This document shows positions 13,160 to 25,535 of a stretch of 64,000 nt of DNA, in pieces. The notes below the pieces were generated by a model. It was not told where the DNA came from, ran no database searches, and worked only from the letters and a program-made list of their open reading frames with translations. The first letter of the stretch is position 1; each line of letters starts with the position of its first letter. The stretch lies in the NCBI GenBank assembly GCA_022749755.1, contig CM040446.1:8332367-8396366 (forward strand), in the 5' to 3' direction. The translations under genes were made by a program, and so were the position numbers. This DNA comes from Azadirachta indica (taxonomy: Eukaryota; Streptophyta; Magnoliopsida; Sapindales; Meliaceae).

Positions 13160-13505
13160 TTTAAGAGTTGGGGAGGCAAAGACCCGTATAGGACTGCCGA
13201 GGATCTTGCTTACGCTGTTGCGCGATTTTTCCAGTTTGGTGGCACTTTCCAAAACTATTACATGGTCTGTCGTTGTTACAAATTCAATTTTTTATATTTA
13301 CAATTATAATCATAATTATAATTTTAATATTGCTTTAATAATCATTAATATATATTTTTTAATTTTTGAATGATTTCAGTACCATGGTGGCACAAATTTT
13401 GGTAGAACATCTGGTGGCCCATACCTCACAACTTCCTATGACTATGATGCACCTATCGATGAATATGGTGAATATAATTAATTAGTACATACACATACGT
13501 TGTTG

Positions 13506-13540
<35 letters not shown>

Positions 13541-15500
13541 AACAATAAACGGGCAGGAAATCTGAATCAACCGAAGTGGGGCCATTTGAAGCAACTTCAT
13601 CACGTCTTAAAGTCAATTGAGAAGCCTCTCACTTATGGAAACGTTACTAAAATTGATTTTGGAAATTCTGTCACTGTAAGATTTTAATAATAATTTATTT
13701 TAATTACATATATATATATATAATTATACTAATATTAATATTAACTTTTAATAACTTTTATTATTATTATGTATATTATATACAGGCAACAGTGTATGCA
13801 ACTGAGGCAGGATCGAGTTGCTTTCTGGGTAATGCTAATGAAACAGCAGATGCTAAAATCACTTTCCAGGGAAGTGATTACGTTGTTCCAGCATGGTCAG
13901 TTAGCATTCTTCCTGACTGCAAAAATGAAGAGTACAACACTGCAAAGGTTAACACACAGACAAATAAGATGGTGAAGAAATCAAACCAAGCCGAGAATGA
14001 ACCTCTTTCTCTTAAATGGGTTTGGAGGCCTGAGATTATCGATGCTCAGGCTATTAGAGCAAAGGGACACTTCACAAGACATTCAATTATCGACCAAAAA
14101 TCAGTCAATGATCTTACTGACTATCTTTGGTATATGACAAGGTACGTAGCTAATTATTAAAATTAATTCTTTTAATTAATGATTTTAATTATGTTTACAA
14201 TAGTAATTGCTAATTAATTGAACAGTGTGGACCTTAAGGCCGATGATTTACTTTGGAGTCATGCTCAAAATATGACAATCAGAGTGAATACCAGTGGTCA
14301 AGTAATTCATGCATATGTTAATGGAGAATATGTTGGTACGTAATCAATATGTTTTGATTTAATGATAACAATAATTTTTTTTTTCCTTATTTCATTCATT
14401 CAACCTGCATGCTTTATTTTAATTTCAGATTCACAATGGACGAAATATGGGGTTTTCAGTGATGTCTTTGAGCGACCAGTCAAGTTAACTCCAGGGAAAA
14501 ATCATATAGCATTGCTCAGTGTAACTGTTGGCTTACAGAACTACGGGGAAAAATTTGACACGGTACAAGACGGAGTTACTGGGCCGGTTGAATTGATAGG
14601 AAGAAAGGGTGATGAGACAATCATTAAAGACTTGTCTTCTCACAGATGGGCATACAAAGCTGGGTTGCATGGTTTAGATGATGAAAAGCTTTACAGTGTT
14701 AGTGGGAAATCAAAATCAAAATCAAAATCAAAAACAAAAACAGCTTGGTCTACAGAGAATTTGCCATTGAACAGAAGAATGACGTGGTACAAGACTACAT
14801 TCAAGCCTCCTCTTGGAAATGATCCTGTTGTGTTAGATTTGCAAGGCATGGGCAAAGGTTTTGCTTGGGTTAATGGTCATAACCTTGGTCGTTATTGGCC
14901 GAGCTACCTTGCTGAACAGGATGGTTGTAACATTTCTCAATCTTGTGACTATCGTGGCGCATATGATAACAACAAATGTGTCTACAATTGCGGCCAGCCT
15001 TCTCAGAGATGGTGATGGGCACAAATCTAAATCAACTCAACTGTTTCAGTACTTCATTTTATTTTTTGCATAACGAATTATTCAATTGTTTAAATTGATA
15101 TTGTAGGTATCATCTTCCCCGATCTTGGCTAGAAGATGATGTGAATACATTGGTTTTGTTCGAAGAATTTGGCGGAAATCCATCTCAAATAAGCTTTCAA
15201 ACGGTTGTTTTGGGCACAGTGTGTGGGCATGCATATGAGAACAAGACTATGGAACTTTCATGCCAAGGGCGACCAATTTCTGCAATTCGATATGCTACTT
15301 TTGGCGATATACAAGGCGCTTGCGGGGCATTTATTCAGAACGGCGACTGTGGATCTGAAAACAACGCGTTGCCAGTGGTCGAGAAAGAATGTGTTGGGAA
15401 GGAGAAATGTTCGATTGAAGTTTCTGAAGATAAGCTTGGTCCAACTTCAACTAAATGTGTAGGTACTGTTAGGAGGATTGCTGTTGAAGCTGTTTGTTAG
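11802..15500 (+). CDS. GH35 beta-galactosidase with C-terminal SUEL lectin domain, 13 exons, 842 aa
   Basis: Exons: 11802-11969, 12074-12282, 12370-12439, 12530-12622, 12714-12857, 12933-13021, 13159-13264, 13380-13467, 13557-13675, 13786-14141, 14226-14335, 14429-15011 and 15107-15500. All are GT..AG and sum to 2529 nt in phase (842 aa). The enzyme releases terminal beta-galactosyl residues from cell-wall polysaccharides. A signal peptide (residues 1 to about 25) precedes the GH35 start [20 protein letters not shown]. The acid/base Glu is E184 in QIENEYG and the nucleophile is E253 in MWTENWTGW. The C-terminal domain (about 750-842, from CGHAYENK to RIAVEAVC) is the cysteine-rich galactose-binding (SUEL) lectin domain found in a subset of plant BGALs (BGAL7/15-like). 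Oddities: a Lys-Ser repeat at residues 611-622, and AT-rich tetranucleotide repeats in several introns. The gene looks intact. Confidence 0.93.
11970..12073 (+). repeat. (TAAT)n microsatellite in beta-galactosidase intron 1
   Basis: Intron 1 is dominated by about nine TAAT units at 11970-12007. Similar ATTA-type tracts occur in intron 2 (about 12304-12364), intron 4 (about 12640-12690) and at the end of intron 5 (about 12905-12925). Confidence 0.85.
13127..13157 (+). repeat. (AT)n microsatellite abutting the intron 6 splice acceptor
   Basis: About 15 AT units end directly at the acceptor AG (13157-13158) of exon 7, in place of a normal polypyrimidine tract. Confidence 0.85.
13510..13539 (+). 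repeat. (TTA)n microsatellite in beta-galactosidase intron 8
   Basis: About nine ATT/TTA units lie between exons 8 and 9, upstream of the acceptor at 13556. Confidence 0.8.
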
Positions 15501-16151
15501 GAGTAAATAAAAATAATATGTCTAGGGTTAATTTTTTTATTTCGTGGATTTGCAAACATTTCGTTAATTTACATAATAACAGTTAATTAGCTTTTTTTCT
15601 GTTCACTTTTGTTTCCCGTTATGCTTTTTCAAAGGGAAAAGTTCTGGTATTCTTTCTAACTGTCAAATATAAATATATAAATTTAAATATTTAAATCTAA
15701 ATTATTCTTAATAATACATTTAAATGAAATTATTCAGATTAAAACAAATTCATTAAAAAACAGCTTCAACAAATTGATTAATAATACAACCGATCACGTA
15801 ATAATTACATTTTATCCATATTTATTCAAATTATCTTTAATTTTTTTTTTATAAATCTACATTAATTTCTTCTCTTTTTAAATTAAGAGTACAAACGTAT
15901 AATATGTTTTATTTTATAATTTTTGATAATTATTTTTTATTTTAAATTTTCTCTCATAATTTAATTTATTCATAAACTAAGTTAATTAAATTATTTACAC
16001 AAATTAAATATACTTTTTACAACAAAGTAAAATATGAAGTAAATATATCCATATCAAATGGGCATGCTTGAGCTACGCAACAATAGTAAAAATGCATTCC
16101 AAAGAAATGATTAATCGAAATATGAGTCACCATTGATACACATTTGAGATC
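15501..16151. other. Intergenic: beta-galactosidase 3' flank
   Basis: AT-rich sequence up to the first recognisable base of the Athila-like 5' LTR. It presumably includes the beta-galactosidase 3' UTR. No gene or clear repeat is seen. Confidence 0.5.
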
Positions 16152-17958
16152 TAATATATTCATTTATATATTTGTGTTTTGTTTACATAAATATTAGAAG
16201 CATTCTTAACATTATGTAGTTTTTTTACTTATACATTGTTATTTTTATTTATTGTGCTTTTATTTGCAAAAATTGAAGAGGAATTTTATTTTGCAGCCAC
16301 ATTAAATTAGAAGAAGAAGACTATCATTTTGGGCCAAATAAAATGAGTCTTCTTGCACTATTTTCAGAAGACTCATATAAAGCTCAAAGCCTGTATGATG
16401 TCCAAAACCCAATCTTTTGAATTGAAGAAAGTAACCCTTTGTTTTAGGATTCAACATTCTAAATGCAGGAAGAGTTTTAGTTTTTCTCTCAAACTTAGAG
16501 CACAAAAGAAGAGCAATATTGTTGATTTTCAGAAAAGGAAAGAAGAGAGAATCAATCTTTTTTAAATCTTCTTTTCTATACTTTTATGTTCAGAATACTT
16601 AATTTTCATTTGACTAACGAGGAAATAAATTTTTGGAAGTAGGGCAAAGATATAACCTAGCTCGAAACATTAATTTTCAGAAATTGTGTTGTTTAAGATT
16701 TATTATTTAATATTGAATGTTCATTATTTTGTTTAATGTTTTGAATATCTGAATAATATTTGAATAATTTGTGAACCATATCAAACTGAGAAGTGATGTA
16801 TATGTTTTGATCATATAACATCATGAATGACATGTTAGATAGAGATATAATACCATGATTCATGCAGAATTAAAAATAATTATTATTGCTTTTAATGAAC
16901 TTTCGTGTACTTGAATTCACATGGAAATATTGTGAATTAATAGGGATGGCAAAATTTCCTATGGGACCCCAAACTTACGGGGATTTACTTCCAACGAGGG
17001 AGAATTTAGAGAAATTTTGAGGAATAGGGCGGGGAACGGGGAAAAAATTAATCTCCAGTTTATTAATAAGACGGGGATTGGTTTACCTCTCCCCACCTCA
17101 CCCTTACCACATTCCCCAATAAAACATAATATAAATATATTATAATTTATAAATTAAATGTTATATATGTAAATATAATTTTATATTATAATTTCTAAAA
17201 TTATATATTATAATTAAATGTAATTAGTAATAAAAAATTATGGAGTCATGAATTAATGTTTAAAAAAATAAAATATACAAATAAAAAGTAAAAAATTAAA
17301 AATTAAAAATATCCTATATTGTGTTTCTAATAATATATTAATAATATTTTTATTTAAGTTAATTAAATTCTTATATTATTAAAATTAATTTATAAAAATA
17401 ATATAAAATGGGGAATTAATATGGGGATTGGGAACTCATTTCCTGTGCAGGGATTCTCCATCTCCATCCCATTAAATTTAGTGGGGAATGGGGTGGGGAA
17501 TGGGGGTTAAAATAGAAAACGGGGTGGGGAATGGGGCATGCCTCCCCACCCCCACCCCGCCCCATTGCCATCCCTATGAATTAACATGGAAATATTGTGA
17601 AATTAATATGTGTAAGTATTTTTGGTAAATTTTGAAAAAAAGTATCAAATAAATTAGGATAATTTTATGTCAATATTGATAATAAATTGCAACAATACAA
17701 TTTAAGAAATTAAATTTGAATGGCTATGGTCAAAGCTATTGCCCTAATGTTTTAATCAATTGAAATTCACAATTTGCTTTGTTGGTTTATTTTGTTTTCT
17801 AAGTTTTATGTTATGCAAAACTTGTTAATTGAATTCTTCAAAAAAATTTAAAATTAGTTTTTTAATAAATTAATCAATACTCGTGGGAACGATGGTTAAC
17901 CTATCATATATTACTTGTTAGCGATAGCATAGACTTGTGTTTATGAAAATCCACAACA
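16152..17958 (+). repeat. 5' LTR of Athila-like element (with MITE insertion)
   Basis: It aligns with the LTR at 39467-40657 and with the partial LTRs at 25124-25535 and 35957-36868. It starts TAATATATTCATT, with the canonical TG mutated, and ends ACAACA at 17958. The MITE at 16941-17576 interrupts it. Confidence 0.8.
16941..17576. mobile_element. hAT-type non-autonomous element (MITE), 636 bp, 8-bp TSD
   Basis: The terminal inverted repeats are TAGGGATGGCA at the left and TGCCATCCCTA at the right. They are flanked on both sides by the identical 8-mer TGAATTAA (16933-16940 and 17577-17584). The ends are G/C-rich (repeats of GGGGAATGGGG), the interior is AT-rich and there is no coding capacity. 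An 8-bp duplication and these TIRs fit the hAT superfamily. It sits inside the Athila-like LTR and so is younger than that insertion. Confidence 0.9.
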
Positions 17959-18190
17959 AGTTTTTGGCGCTTTTGTCAGGAATTGTTTTAATTTTTTTTA
18001 ATATTGATTTAGATTAATTCTGAGTTTAATTTGAAGTTTGTTTTTTTAATCTTAATTCGGGTATTTTCTCTAGTACATGAGAAGTTCCTATAATTCTAAT
18101 CTTGTTCCTGTGGATAGAGAGATATAATGGATGTTTTGTAAGCAAAACAAAGAATGAAAACAAGCATGAAGAACGCAACAAACTAGCACC

Positions 18191-19015
18191 ATGGTAGAAA
18201 ACGTGGCAAATATTATTGGGGCTAAAAATAATAGTGTTTTGGGAGATTATGCTATTTTGACAATTAATTGCGCATCATTGAGCATTAGACGGCCTACAAT
18301 TCAAGCTAACAACTTTGAGATTAAGCCCGCAATAGTTTAGATGATTCAACCTTTTGTCCAATTCAGCGGTTTGGCAAATGATGATTCGAATGCACATATT
18401 GTAAAATTTCTAGAAATTTGTGACACATGCAAGGATAATGGTGTTTTGGATGATGCAATAAATTTGAGACTCTTGCCATTCTCACTTAGAGATAAGGCAA
18501 AAGGATGGTTAAATTAACTTCCTCCTAAAACCATCACAACTTGGAATGAATTAGCTTAGAAATTCTTAGAAATTTTTTTTCCTATAACAAAGACAGCAAA
18601 GATGAGGAATGATATCACATCCTTTTATCAACTCCACATAGAATCTTTATATGAACCATGGGAAAATTATAAAGATATGCTAAGAATGTGTCCACATCAT
18701 GGGTTGCCAACATGGTTGCAAGTGCAAAGATTTTACAATGGATTAAGTTACACAATTAAAACAATGATTAATGCTACAACAGGTGGTGTTTTGATGAGTG
18801 AAACACATAATAAAGCATACATGTTACTAGAAGAAATGCCTTCCAATAATTATCAATGGCTTTCAAATCGTTCAACACCAAGAATTGCTATTAGAGTGCA
18901 TGAAATTGATGCCATCACTGTTTTAATTGCACAGGTGGCTACTTTGTCAAAACAAATATTAATGTTGTCCAATCTCAAGTTCAATTGTGTAACTATGTGG
19001 AGGAAATCATACTAG
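18191..19015 (+). pseudogene. Athila-like gag relic
   Basis: One frame from ATG 18191 shows the Athila gag motifs ANNFEIKPAIV, FLEICDTCKDNGV, LRLLPFSLRDKAKGWL, MRNDITSFYQ and CPHHGLPTWLQVQRFYNGL. At least three in-frame stops (TAG at 18338-18340, TAA near 18515 and TAG near 18557) replace expected Gln codons, consistent with C-to-T decay. The structural protein cannot be made intact. Confidence 0.85.
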
Positions 19016-19639
19016 TGTTAATTGTCAAGTTGGCAATCTATTCGCTTCTTTATCTTCCGAGCGAGCAAAAATTGTGTCGAATTTCCAAAGGCAACATTAA
19101 AATCCTTTATAATCTAGCTTGGAAACATCATCTGAACTTTTCATGGAGCAATAATCAAAATCTTTTGAAACTACCTCCCAACTTTTGGCCATAAGAAAAA
19201 TAAAGTGTTATTCGAAAATGCTCTTGCCCAACTCACTTTGAACACTTTTAAGTTCATGATAAAGATTGAGACAACATCACAAAACCAAGCTGCGTCATGA
19301 AACCTTGAGTTTCACATAGGTTAAATTGGCAAATTATTAACGTAAAGACAGCAAGGTTATTTACCAAGTAATACAAAGACAAATCCAAAGGATCAAGTGA
19401 AGGCAATTACACTTAAAAGTAAAAAACAACTCAGCAAGTCATAAAGTAAATTAAAAGAAGTTGCAGAAGAACAAGTTGAGTTTTGTCCATTAAGTGCACC
19501 ACCCACAAATGACAAGAACAATAATGAGCAATATGAAAACACCACCAAAACATCTATGACAACAAGTTCTTCAATTTCAAGACCTAAAACAACAACTCCG
19601 AACAAGAATTTTGTGCCTCCAAGTCCATTCCCTCAACAT

Positions 19640-20300
19640 CTGCAAAAAAAAAAAACTAGATAACCAATTTTCTAAATTTTTTGATGTGTTTAAGAAATTG
19701 CATATGAACATTCCTTTTGTAGATGCATTGGAACAGATGCAAAGCTATGCTAAATTCATGAAGGAGATTTTATCTAACAAAAGGAAATTGGAGAAAAATG
19801 AAATAATTATGTTAATTGAAAAGTGCTATGCTATCTTGCAAAATAAATTGCCACCAAAATTAAAAGATCTAGAGAGTTTTGCTATACCTTGCACCATTGG
19901 AGAGTGTTATTTTAAAAGTCTTGTGTGATTTAGGTGCAGGTATTAACTTAATGCCTTTTTCTATTTTTAGAAAATTGGGACTTGGTAAAGCAAAGGCTAT
20001 AGTCCATTTCTCTACATTTAGTGAATCGATCAATTAAGCATCCAGAGGGTGTAATTGAAGATGTATTTGGTGTAATTGAAGATGTATTGTTCAAGGTTAA
20101 TAAGTTTATATTTCTAGCTAATTTTATTGTCTTAGATATAGAAATAGATCGAGAAATGTCGTTTATCTTGGTCCGGCGATTTTTAGCAACAAGAAGAACT
20201 TTTATTGATGTTCAATAAGGGCAATTAATTTTACAAGTTCAAGATGAGCAATTTGTCTTTAATGTATTCAAAGCAATTAAGTTTCCCTCTGAAATTGATT
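19640..20300 (+). pseudogene. Athila-like protease (retropepsin) relic
   Basis: The reading frame shows FSKFFDVFKKLHMNIPFVDAL and then the Asp-centred motif CDLGAGINLMPFSIFRKLGLG near 19926, followed by a KVNKFIFLANFIVLD segment. Frameshifts and stops separate the pieces. The homologous segment in the element at 36880-37100 is better preserved. Confidence 0.75.
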
Positions 20301-20599
20301 GTTGTTTTCAAATAGACACACTAGACAAGATGGTGGCTAAAACATTCAAAAGTGAGCATCCAAATGAACCACTTGAAGCTTGTATTGTGCATGCTAAATC
20401 TACCAAAGCTAAAAAAGTAGAAATTAAAGAGTATGTACATTATTTAGTAGCTACACCACCTTAATATCTTGGAAGGCACAATTTTGAGGAACTTGATCGG
20501 AACCATTCTCAATCATTGTCATCCACTCCTAAACTCGAGCTTAAGCCACTACCATCTCTCTTCAGTATGCTTACTTAGGTGAAAACTCAACATTTCCAA

Positions 20600-22100
20600 T
20601 CATAATTTCAACTACATTGAGTAAATTGAAAGAAGATAAACTATTTCAAGTTTTAAGAGATCACAAGGTAGCATTGGGATGGTCTATTGCTGATATTAAA
20701 GCTATAAGTCCTTCAATTTGCATGCACAAGATCTTAATGGAAGAAAATTTCAAACCAGTAGTTGAGCATCAATTTTGCTTGAATCCTAACATTAAAGAGG
20801 TTGTAAGGGCTAAAATTCTAAACTTGCTAGATGTTGGAATGATTACCTAATTTTCGATAGTCCATCGATAAGCTTGGTGCAGTGATGCCAAAGAAAAGGG
20901 GAATGACAATTGTAAAGAATGAAGACAATGAACTTATTTGGACAAGAACAGTCACCTAATGGCGTGTATGCGTTGATTATCACAAATTAAATGATCCCAC
21001 TCCCAAAGATCACTTGCCTTTGCTTTGTATTGATCGAATGCTTGAGAGACTTATTGGCCATTCTCATTATTGTTTCCTAGATGGATATTCCAGGTATAAT
21101 CAAGAGAAGACGATGTGTACTTAGCCCTATGGTACATTTGCATTTAAAAAAATGCCGTTTGGCTTATGTAATGCACCAGCCACTTTTCAGCGTTATGTGA
21201 TGGCCATTTTCTTTGACATGGTGGAGGGATTCATTGAAGTATTCATGGAAAATTTTTTAGTTTTTGGATGTTCTTTTGATAATTGTTTGAATAATTTGGC
21301 TTTAGCATTGTAGCGATGTGAGGAAACCAAGTTGGTGTTGAATTCGGAAAAATGTCATTTTATGGTTCAAGAAGGCATCGTTTTAGGTCATTGCATATCA
21401 CTAAAGGAATTGAAGTTGATCTAGCAAAAATTAAAGTTATTGAGAAATTGTTGCCATCTAGTTTAGTGAAGGCTATTAGAAGTTTTCTTCAACAAGTTAG
21501 ATTTTATTGTTACTTCATAAAGGACTTTTCAAAAATTTCTAATCCTTTTTGCAATCTCTTTATTAAAGATATGCTTTTTAATTTTTCTGATGATTGTTTG
21601 TAGGCATTTAACACTTTGAAGGGAAGGCTAATTTCTACACCCATTATTGTGGTTTTAGATTAAGATATGCCTTTTGAACTTATGTGTTATACAATTGATT
21701 ATGCTTTAGGAGTTTTTTGGGTAGTAGAAAAGTAAAGCTTTATATATCATTTTTTACGCAAGCAGAACCTTGGCTCATGCTTAATTGAATTACGTTACCA
21801 CGGAAAAGGATTTTTTGGCTATTGTTTTTGCATTTGGCAAGTTTCGCTCTTATTTGATTGGCTCGGAGGTAATAATTTACATTGACCGTTCAGCCATAAA
21901 GTATTTACTTGTAAAAAAAAGATGTAAAACTAACACTTATTAGATGGGTGCTTCTCCTACAAGAACTCAACTTGGATTTGCGATAAGAAGGGATCCAAAA
22001 ATTTGAACAACTATTTTCTCTTCAAGCATCGAATACACTATAATATGCAGATTTTGTAAATTATTTGACTAGTAATATTATTCCAATTTATTTGTCATAT
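20600..22100 (+). pseudogene. Athila-like reverse transcriptase/RNase H relic
   Basis: Fragments in shifting frames include LRDHKVALGWSIADIKAISP, VCVDYHKLNDPTPKDHLPL, FAFKKMPFGLCNAPATFQ and NSEKCHFMVQEG. The catalytic xMDDF box is changed to FMENF (21242-21256), so both metal-binding aspartates are lost. Stops are frequent; the enzyme is dead. Confidence 0.85.
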
Positions 22101-23250
22101 CAACAAAAGAAGAAATTCATTTACGATGTCAAACATTATTATTGGGAGGATCCATTTTTGTATAAACAATGTCCAAATCAAATAGTTGGGCATTACATTC
22201 TAGAAGATGAGATGGTGAGCATTTTGTGACATTATCATTGATCAGAATATGAGGGACATTTTGGTACAACAAAAATAGGCAATATGGTTTCTTTTGGCCT
22301 ACATTATTCAAGGATTGTTATACATTTGTTTCTGCTTGTAACCAATATCAAAGAACTAAAAATATTTCCTGGAAAAATAAGATGGTGCTGAATAACATTT
22401 TTGAGGCGGAGTTATTTGATATTTGGATTTAGACTTCATGGGTCTGTTTCCTTCATCTTTTAAGATGAATACATTTTGCTGGCCGTGCAAATGATGTGAG
22501 GATTGTCACAAATTTCCTATGCAAGCACAATTTTACTTGATTTGGCACCCCTCAAGCAATCATTAATGATGACGGTAAACATTTTTACAATCTTCAATTT
22601 GAAGCCTTATTGGGGAAGTATGGTGTCATTAATCAGATAGCTACTACTTATCATCCTCAAATAAGTGGTCAAGCAGGGATTTCAAATAGAAAGTTGAAGA
22701 GGATTCTTAAAAAGACCGTGAACAATTTAAGGAAAGATTGGTCAAGAAAACTAAATGATGCATTATGGGCTTATTGCATAGCATTCAAAACTCTTATTGA
22801 AATGTCTCCATACATGCTAATGTTTAGAAAAGCTTATCATCTTCTGAATTAACTTGAGCACAAAGCATATTAGGCTATAAAAACTTTAAATTTCGACATG
22901 AAAGGTTCGTGAAGAAGAGGTTGCTGCAATTGAATAAGATGGAAGAATTAAAAAATGATGCGTATAAAAATACATGAATTTATAAAGAGTGTACGAAGAA
23001 ATGCCATGACAAACACATTATAAGACATAAATTTCTAGTTGGTCAGAAAGTTCCCCTTTATAATTCTCGCCTTCAACTCTGTCCTGGAAAATTACACTCT
23101 TGTTGGTTTATTCCTTTCACAATGGTTTGTGTATTTCCACATGGTGCAGTTGAAGTCCATCATGATACAAAACACACATTCAAAATTAATGAACAGAGGC
23201 TAAAACATTATTATGTGGAAGGTGATTTCAAGCAATGCAAACCATAATCA
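22100..23250 (+). pseudogene. Athila-like integrase relic
   Basis: The zinc-binding region (YYWEDPFLYKQCPNQIV) and a core/C-terminal segment (22610-22852) with [20 protein letters not shown] and [13 protein letters not shown] are recognisable. They are interrupted by stops and frameshifts. Confidence 0.8.
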
Positions 23251-25123
23251 TCTCAGCTAATATTTGAGTTATTTTCTTTGTTGAAGAAATTGGTCCGACT
23301 AAAGACGTTAAACTTAGCCCTGCTTGGGAGGTAACCTAAAGTGTTCGAGAAGGACAAGATGAATTTGACAAAGCTTGAAGTGGTTATCCTAATCAAATGC
23401 AATCTTTTCCTTTTCTTCCATTTACATTTTTAGAATTTTCTTCCATTTCCACCTTTCTTTTATTTATTCACTATATGATTTTTAATTGTAAACATTGAGG
23501 AAATATTAGATTTAAGTTTGGGGGTGGAGTTGTAAGTTTTGTTTATTTTAGAGTTGTTTTTGAGTTTGGACTTATTCTTGTATTTGGTTTTGCTTAAGTT
23601 TTAGATAAAAAAAAAATTTATGTTTATATTCTATTTTTGAGTCTTTTGACTTGCTTCCTTAATCAGTGAAAAGATTTGAAAATGATTTATGCGTGGCCAA
23701 TTTGAATTAATGAGATATAAGCAAAGATCATAAAATTATCCTTATATTAACTATGTTTCATTATTTATTATGATAATTTATAAGCACTTTATGTCATGAT
23801 TGATTAGAATCTTGAATTGATGAAATTCATATAGTCAGAGAATGATATGCTAGACAATGTAGACTCATAAAACCTTAATCGTGAGATTTTCAGCCCTTAT
23901 GCTTTAATTCTGAGTGTTATACGATTATTCTACATCTTTTCTTGTCATCTTTTTATTTGATAATCTCATTATATTTTGTTTTGACTAATTAACTTGATTA
24001 TTCATACTTTGAATACAATATTGGTTTTTATGATGCATAAGAAATGATTCTAGGTTTTATTTGTATCTTTTGAGCCTTTCTAGCCAATCTTGTGCACGTT
24101 TCCATAGTTAACCACTTTGAGCTTTAAAATGATCTTTATCTTGCTTAAAACCAATAACAACCAATCCCAATAGCCAAGTTTCCAGTGTTGTTATCCTTAT
24201 TCTTATCCTTTGAGCCATAAGTGTGTGGTATTGATTATTGCTTCATAAGAAGTTTAGGGGTTATAACTTGCTATATGTGTACTTAATTTCACAATGCTTT
24301 GTTAATTTGATGTATAGGGAAAAAAAAAGAAAAAAAAGATCAAATGTGTAAGCCAAACTTTTACTTAGTAACCAGGGCTCATGATTAAGTAAGCATTGAG
24401 TGCTCACGTCAAAAAGTAGAGTAAGGCTGAAGTATAAAAAAGAAAAAAAATTTAAGGCCGAAAGTGAAGTGCATAGAAGGAGTTGTGTTTTGAAAAGGAA
24501 AGAAAAGAGATGAATATGAAAAAGTGGTTGTGAAATCAATTTGCAAGTAAAGATAAGAATTTGATTAGAGATGCATCTTATTATTGAGTTCTTATAACTT
24601 TGTTTTACCCTTTTTCCATTCTTTCTTATGAATTGGCCTCATTACAACCTAATAATATAGTTTTGAGTTGATCTTGTATGTTGTATGATTAATTTACATT
24701 CATTGTCATGAGCATCAAGTTATTAGTATTTCTTTTATGAGATTACCATCATTACATCAGAAATATTGTGCTATTTCTATTGTATGTGAGTTTTGTTTTT
24801 CATTAAAAATCTAAGCATAATGCTTATCTTACATACTTTTAAGTGTGGACCCAAATTTTGATTTCTTTTCTTTAAAAGTAACCATCTTTGTGAGATTTGA
24901 AGTTATAAACTTCTACGCATGCTATACTTAGATAATTTGAAGGATGACATGAGAGATAATGATCAGTTAATGGCTATCACACACTACATGTGAGCAAAAC
25001 ATATGAAGCATTATTACTACTTGGATAATTGTTTTCCATGTAGTAAGGAAGCTAGTTTATGTTCTTTTGAGTTTGAATTTTTCTTTTGCTCGAGGACTAT
25101 CAAATGTTAAGTTTGGGGGTATT

Positions 25124-25535
25124 TGATATATTCATTTATATATATATATATATATACATATTTATGCTTTGTTTATACAAATATTAAAAAGCATTCTTAA
25201 CATTATAGTCTTTTACTTGTTTATTGTTATTTTCATTTGTAGTGCTTTTATTTGCAGAAATTGAAGAGGAATTTCATTTTTTAGCCATAATTAATTAAAA
25301 GAAGAGATTTGGGCCAAATAAAATGGGTCTTATTGCATTATTTTTAGAAAACTTATATAAAGCCCAAAGCTTCTATAATGCCTAAAACCCAATCGTTTGA
25401 ATTAAAGAGAGTATAAATACAACTCTATGTTTTAGGATTCATTATTCTAACTAAGGGGGCAACAACTACTAGAAGAGGTTTTGGTTTTTCTCTTAACTTA
25501 GAGCACAAAAGAATAACAAGGAATACAATATTGTT
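25124..25535 (+). repeat. Truncated 3' LTR of Athila-like element
   Basis: It starts TGATATATTCATTTATA just after a polypurine tract and matches the first ~400 bp of the 5' LTR. The match ends at CAATATTGTT, where unrelated sequence begins. A short (TA)n run at about 25138-25156 is specific to this copy. Confidence 0.8.

Larger units (their letters stand above)
16152..25535 (+). mobile_element. Athila-like Ty3/gypsy LTR retrotransposon, degenerate, 3' LTR truncated
   Basis: The 5' LTR is 16152-17958 (about 1.16 kb once the MITE inside it is subtracted). It is followed by a degenerate PBS-like TTTTTGGCGCTTTTG, then gag, protease, reverse transcriptase, RNase H and integrase relics to about 23250. 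A ~1.9-kb non-coding 3' region follows, with two polypurine-like AAGTTTGGGGGT motifs (about 23514 and 25109). The 3' LTR starts with TG at 25124 directly after the second of these, and homology to the 5' LTR stops at about 25535. Order, gag type and the CDLGAGINLMP protease motif point to the Athila lineage. Many stop codons and lost catalytic residues make it non-functional. It belongs to the same family as the element at 35957-40657. Confidence 0.85.

Noticed and set aside
13074..13373. Open frames rich in Tyr-Ile repeats within the beta-galactosidase
   Set aside because: They translate the (AT)n microsatellite of intron 6 together with exon 7; the spliced model explains the region.
14833..15024. 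Minus-strand open frame within the beta-galactosidase
   Set aside because: It lies antisense to exon 12 with no family resemblance.
24261..24539. Minus-strand 92-codon open frame
   Set aside because: It lies in the non-coding 3' region of the Athila-like element, and the equivalent region at about 38610-38850 does not preserve it. An env-like gene was considered but no membrane-glycoprotein pattern was seen.
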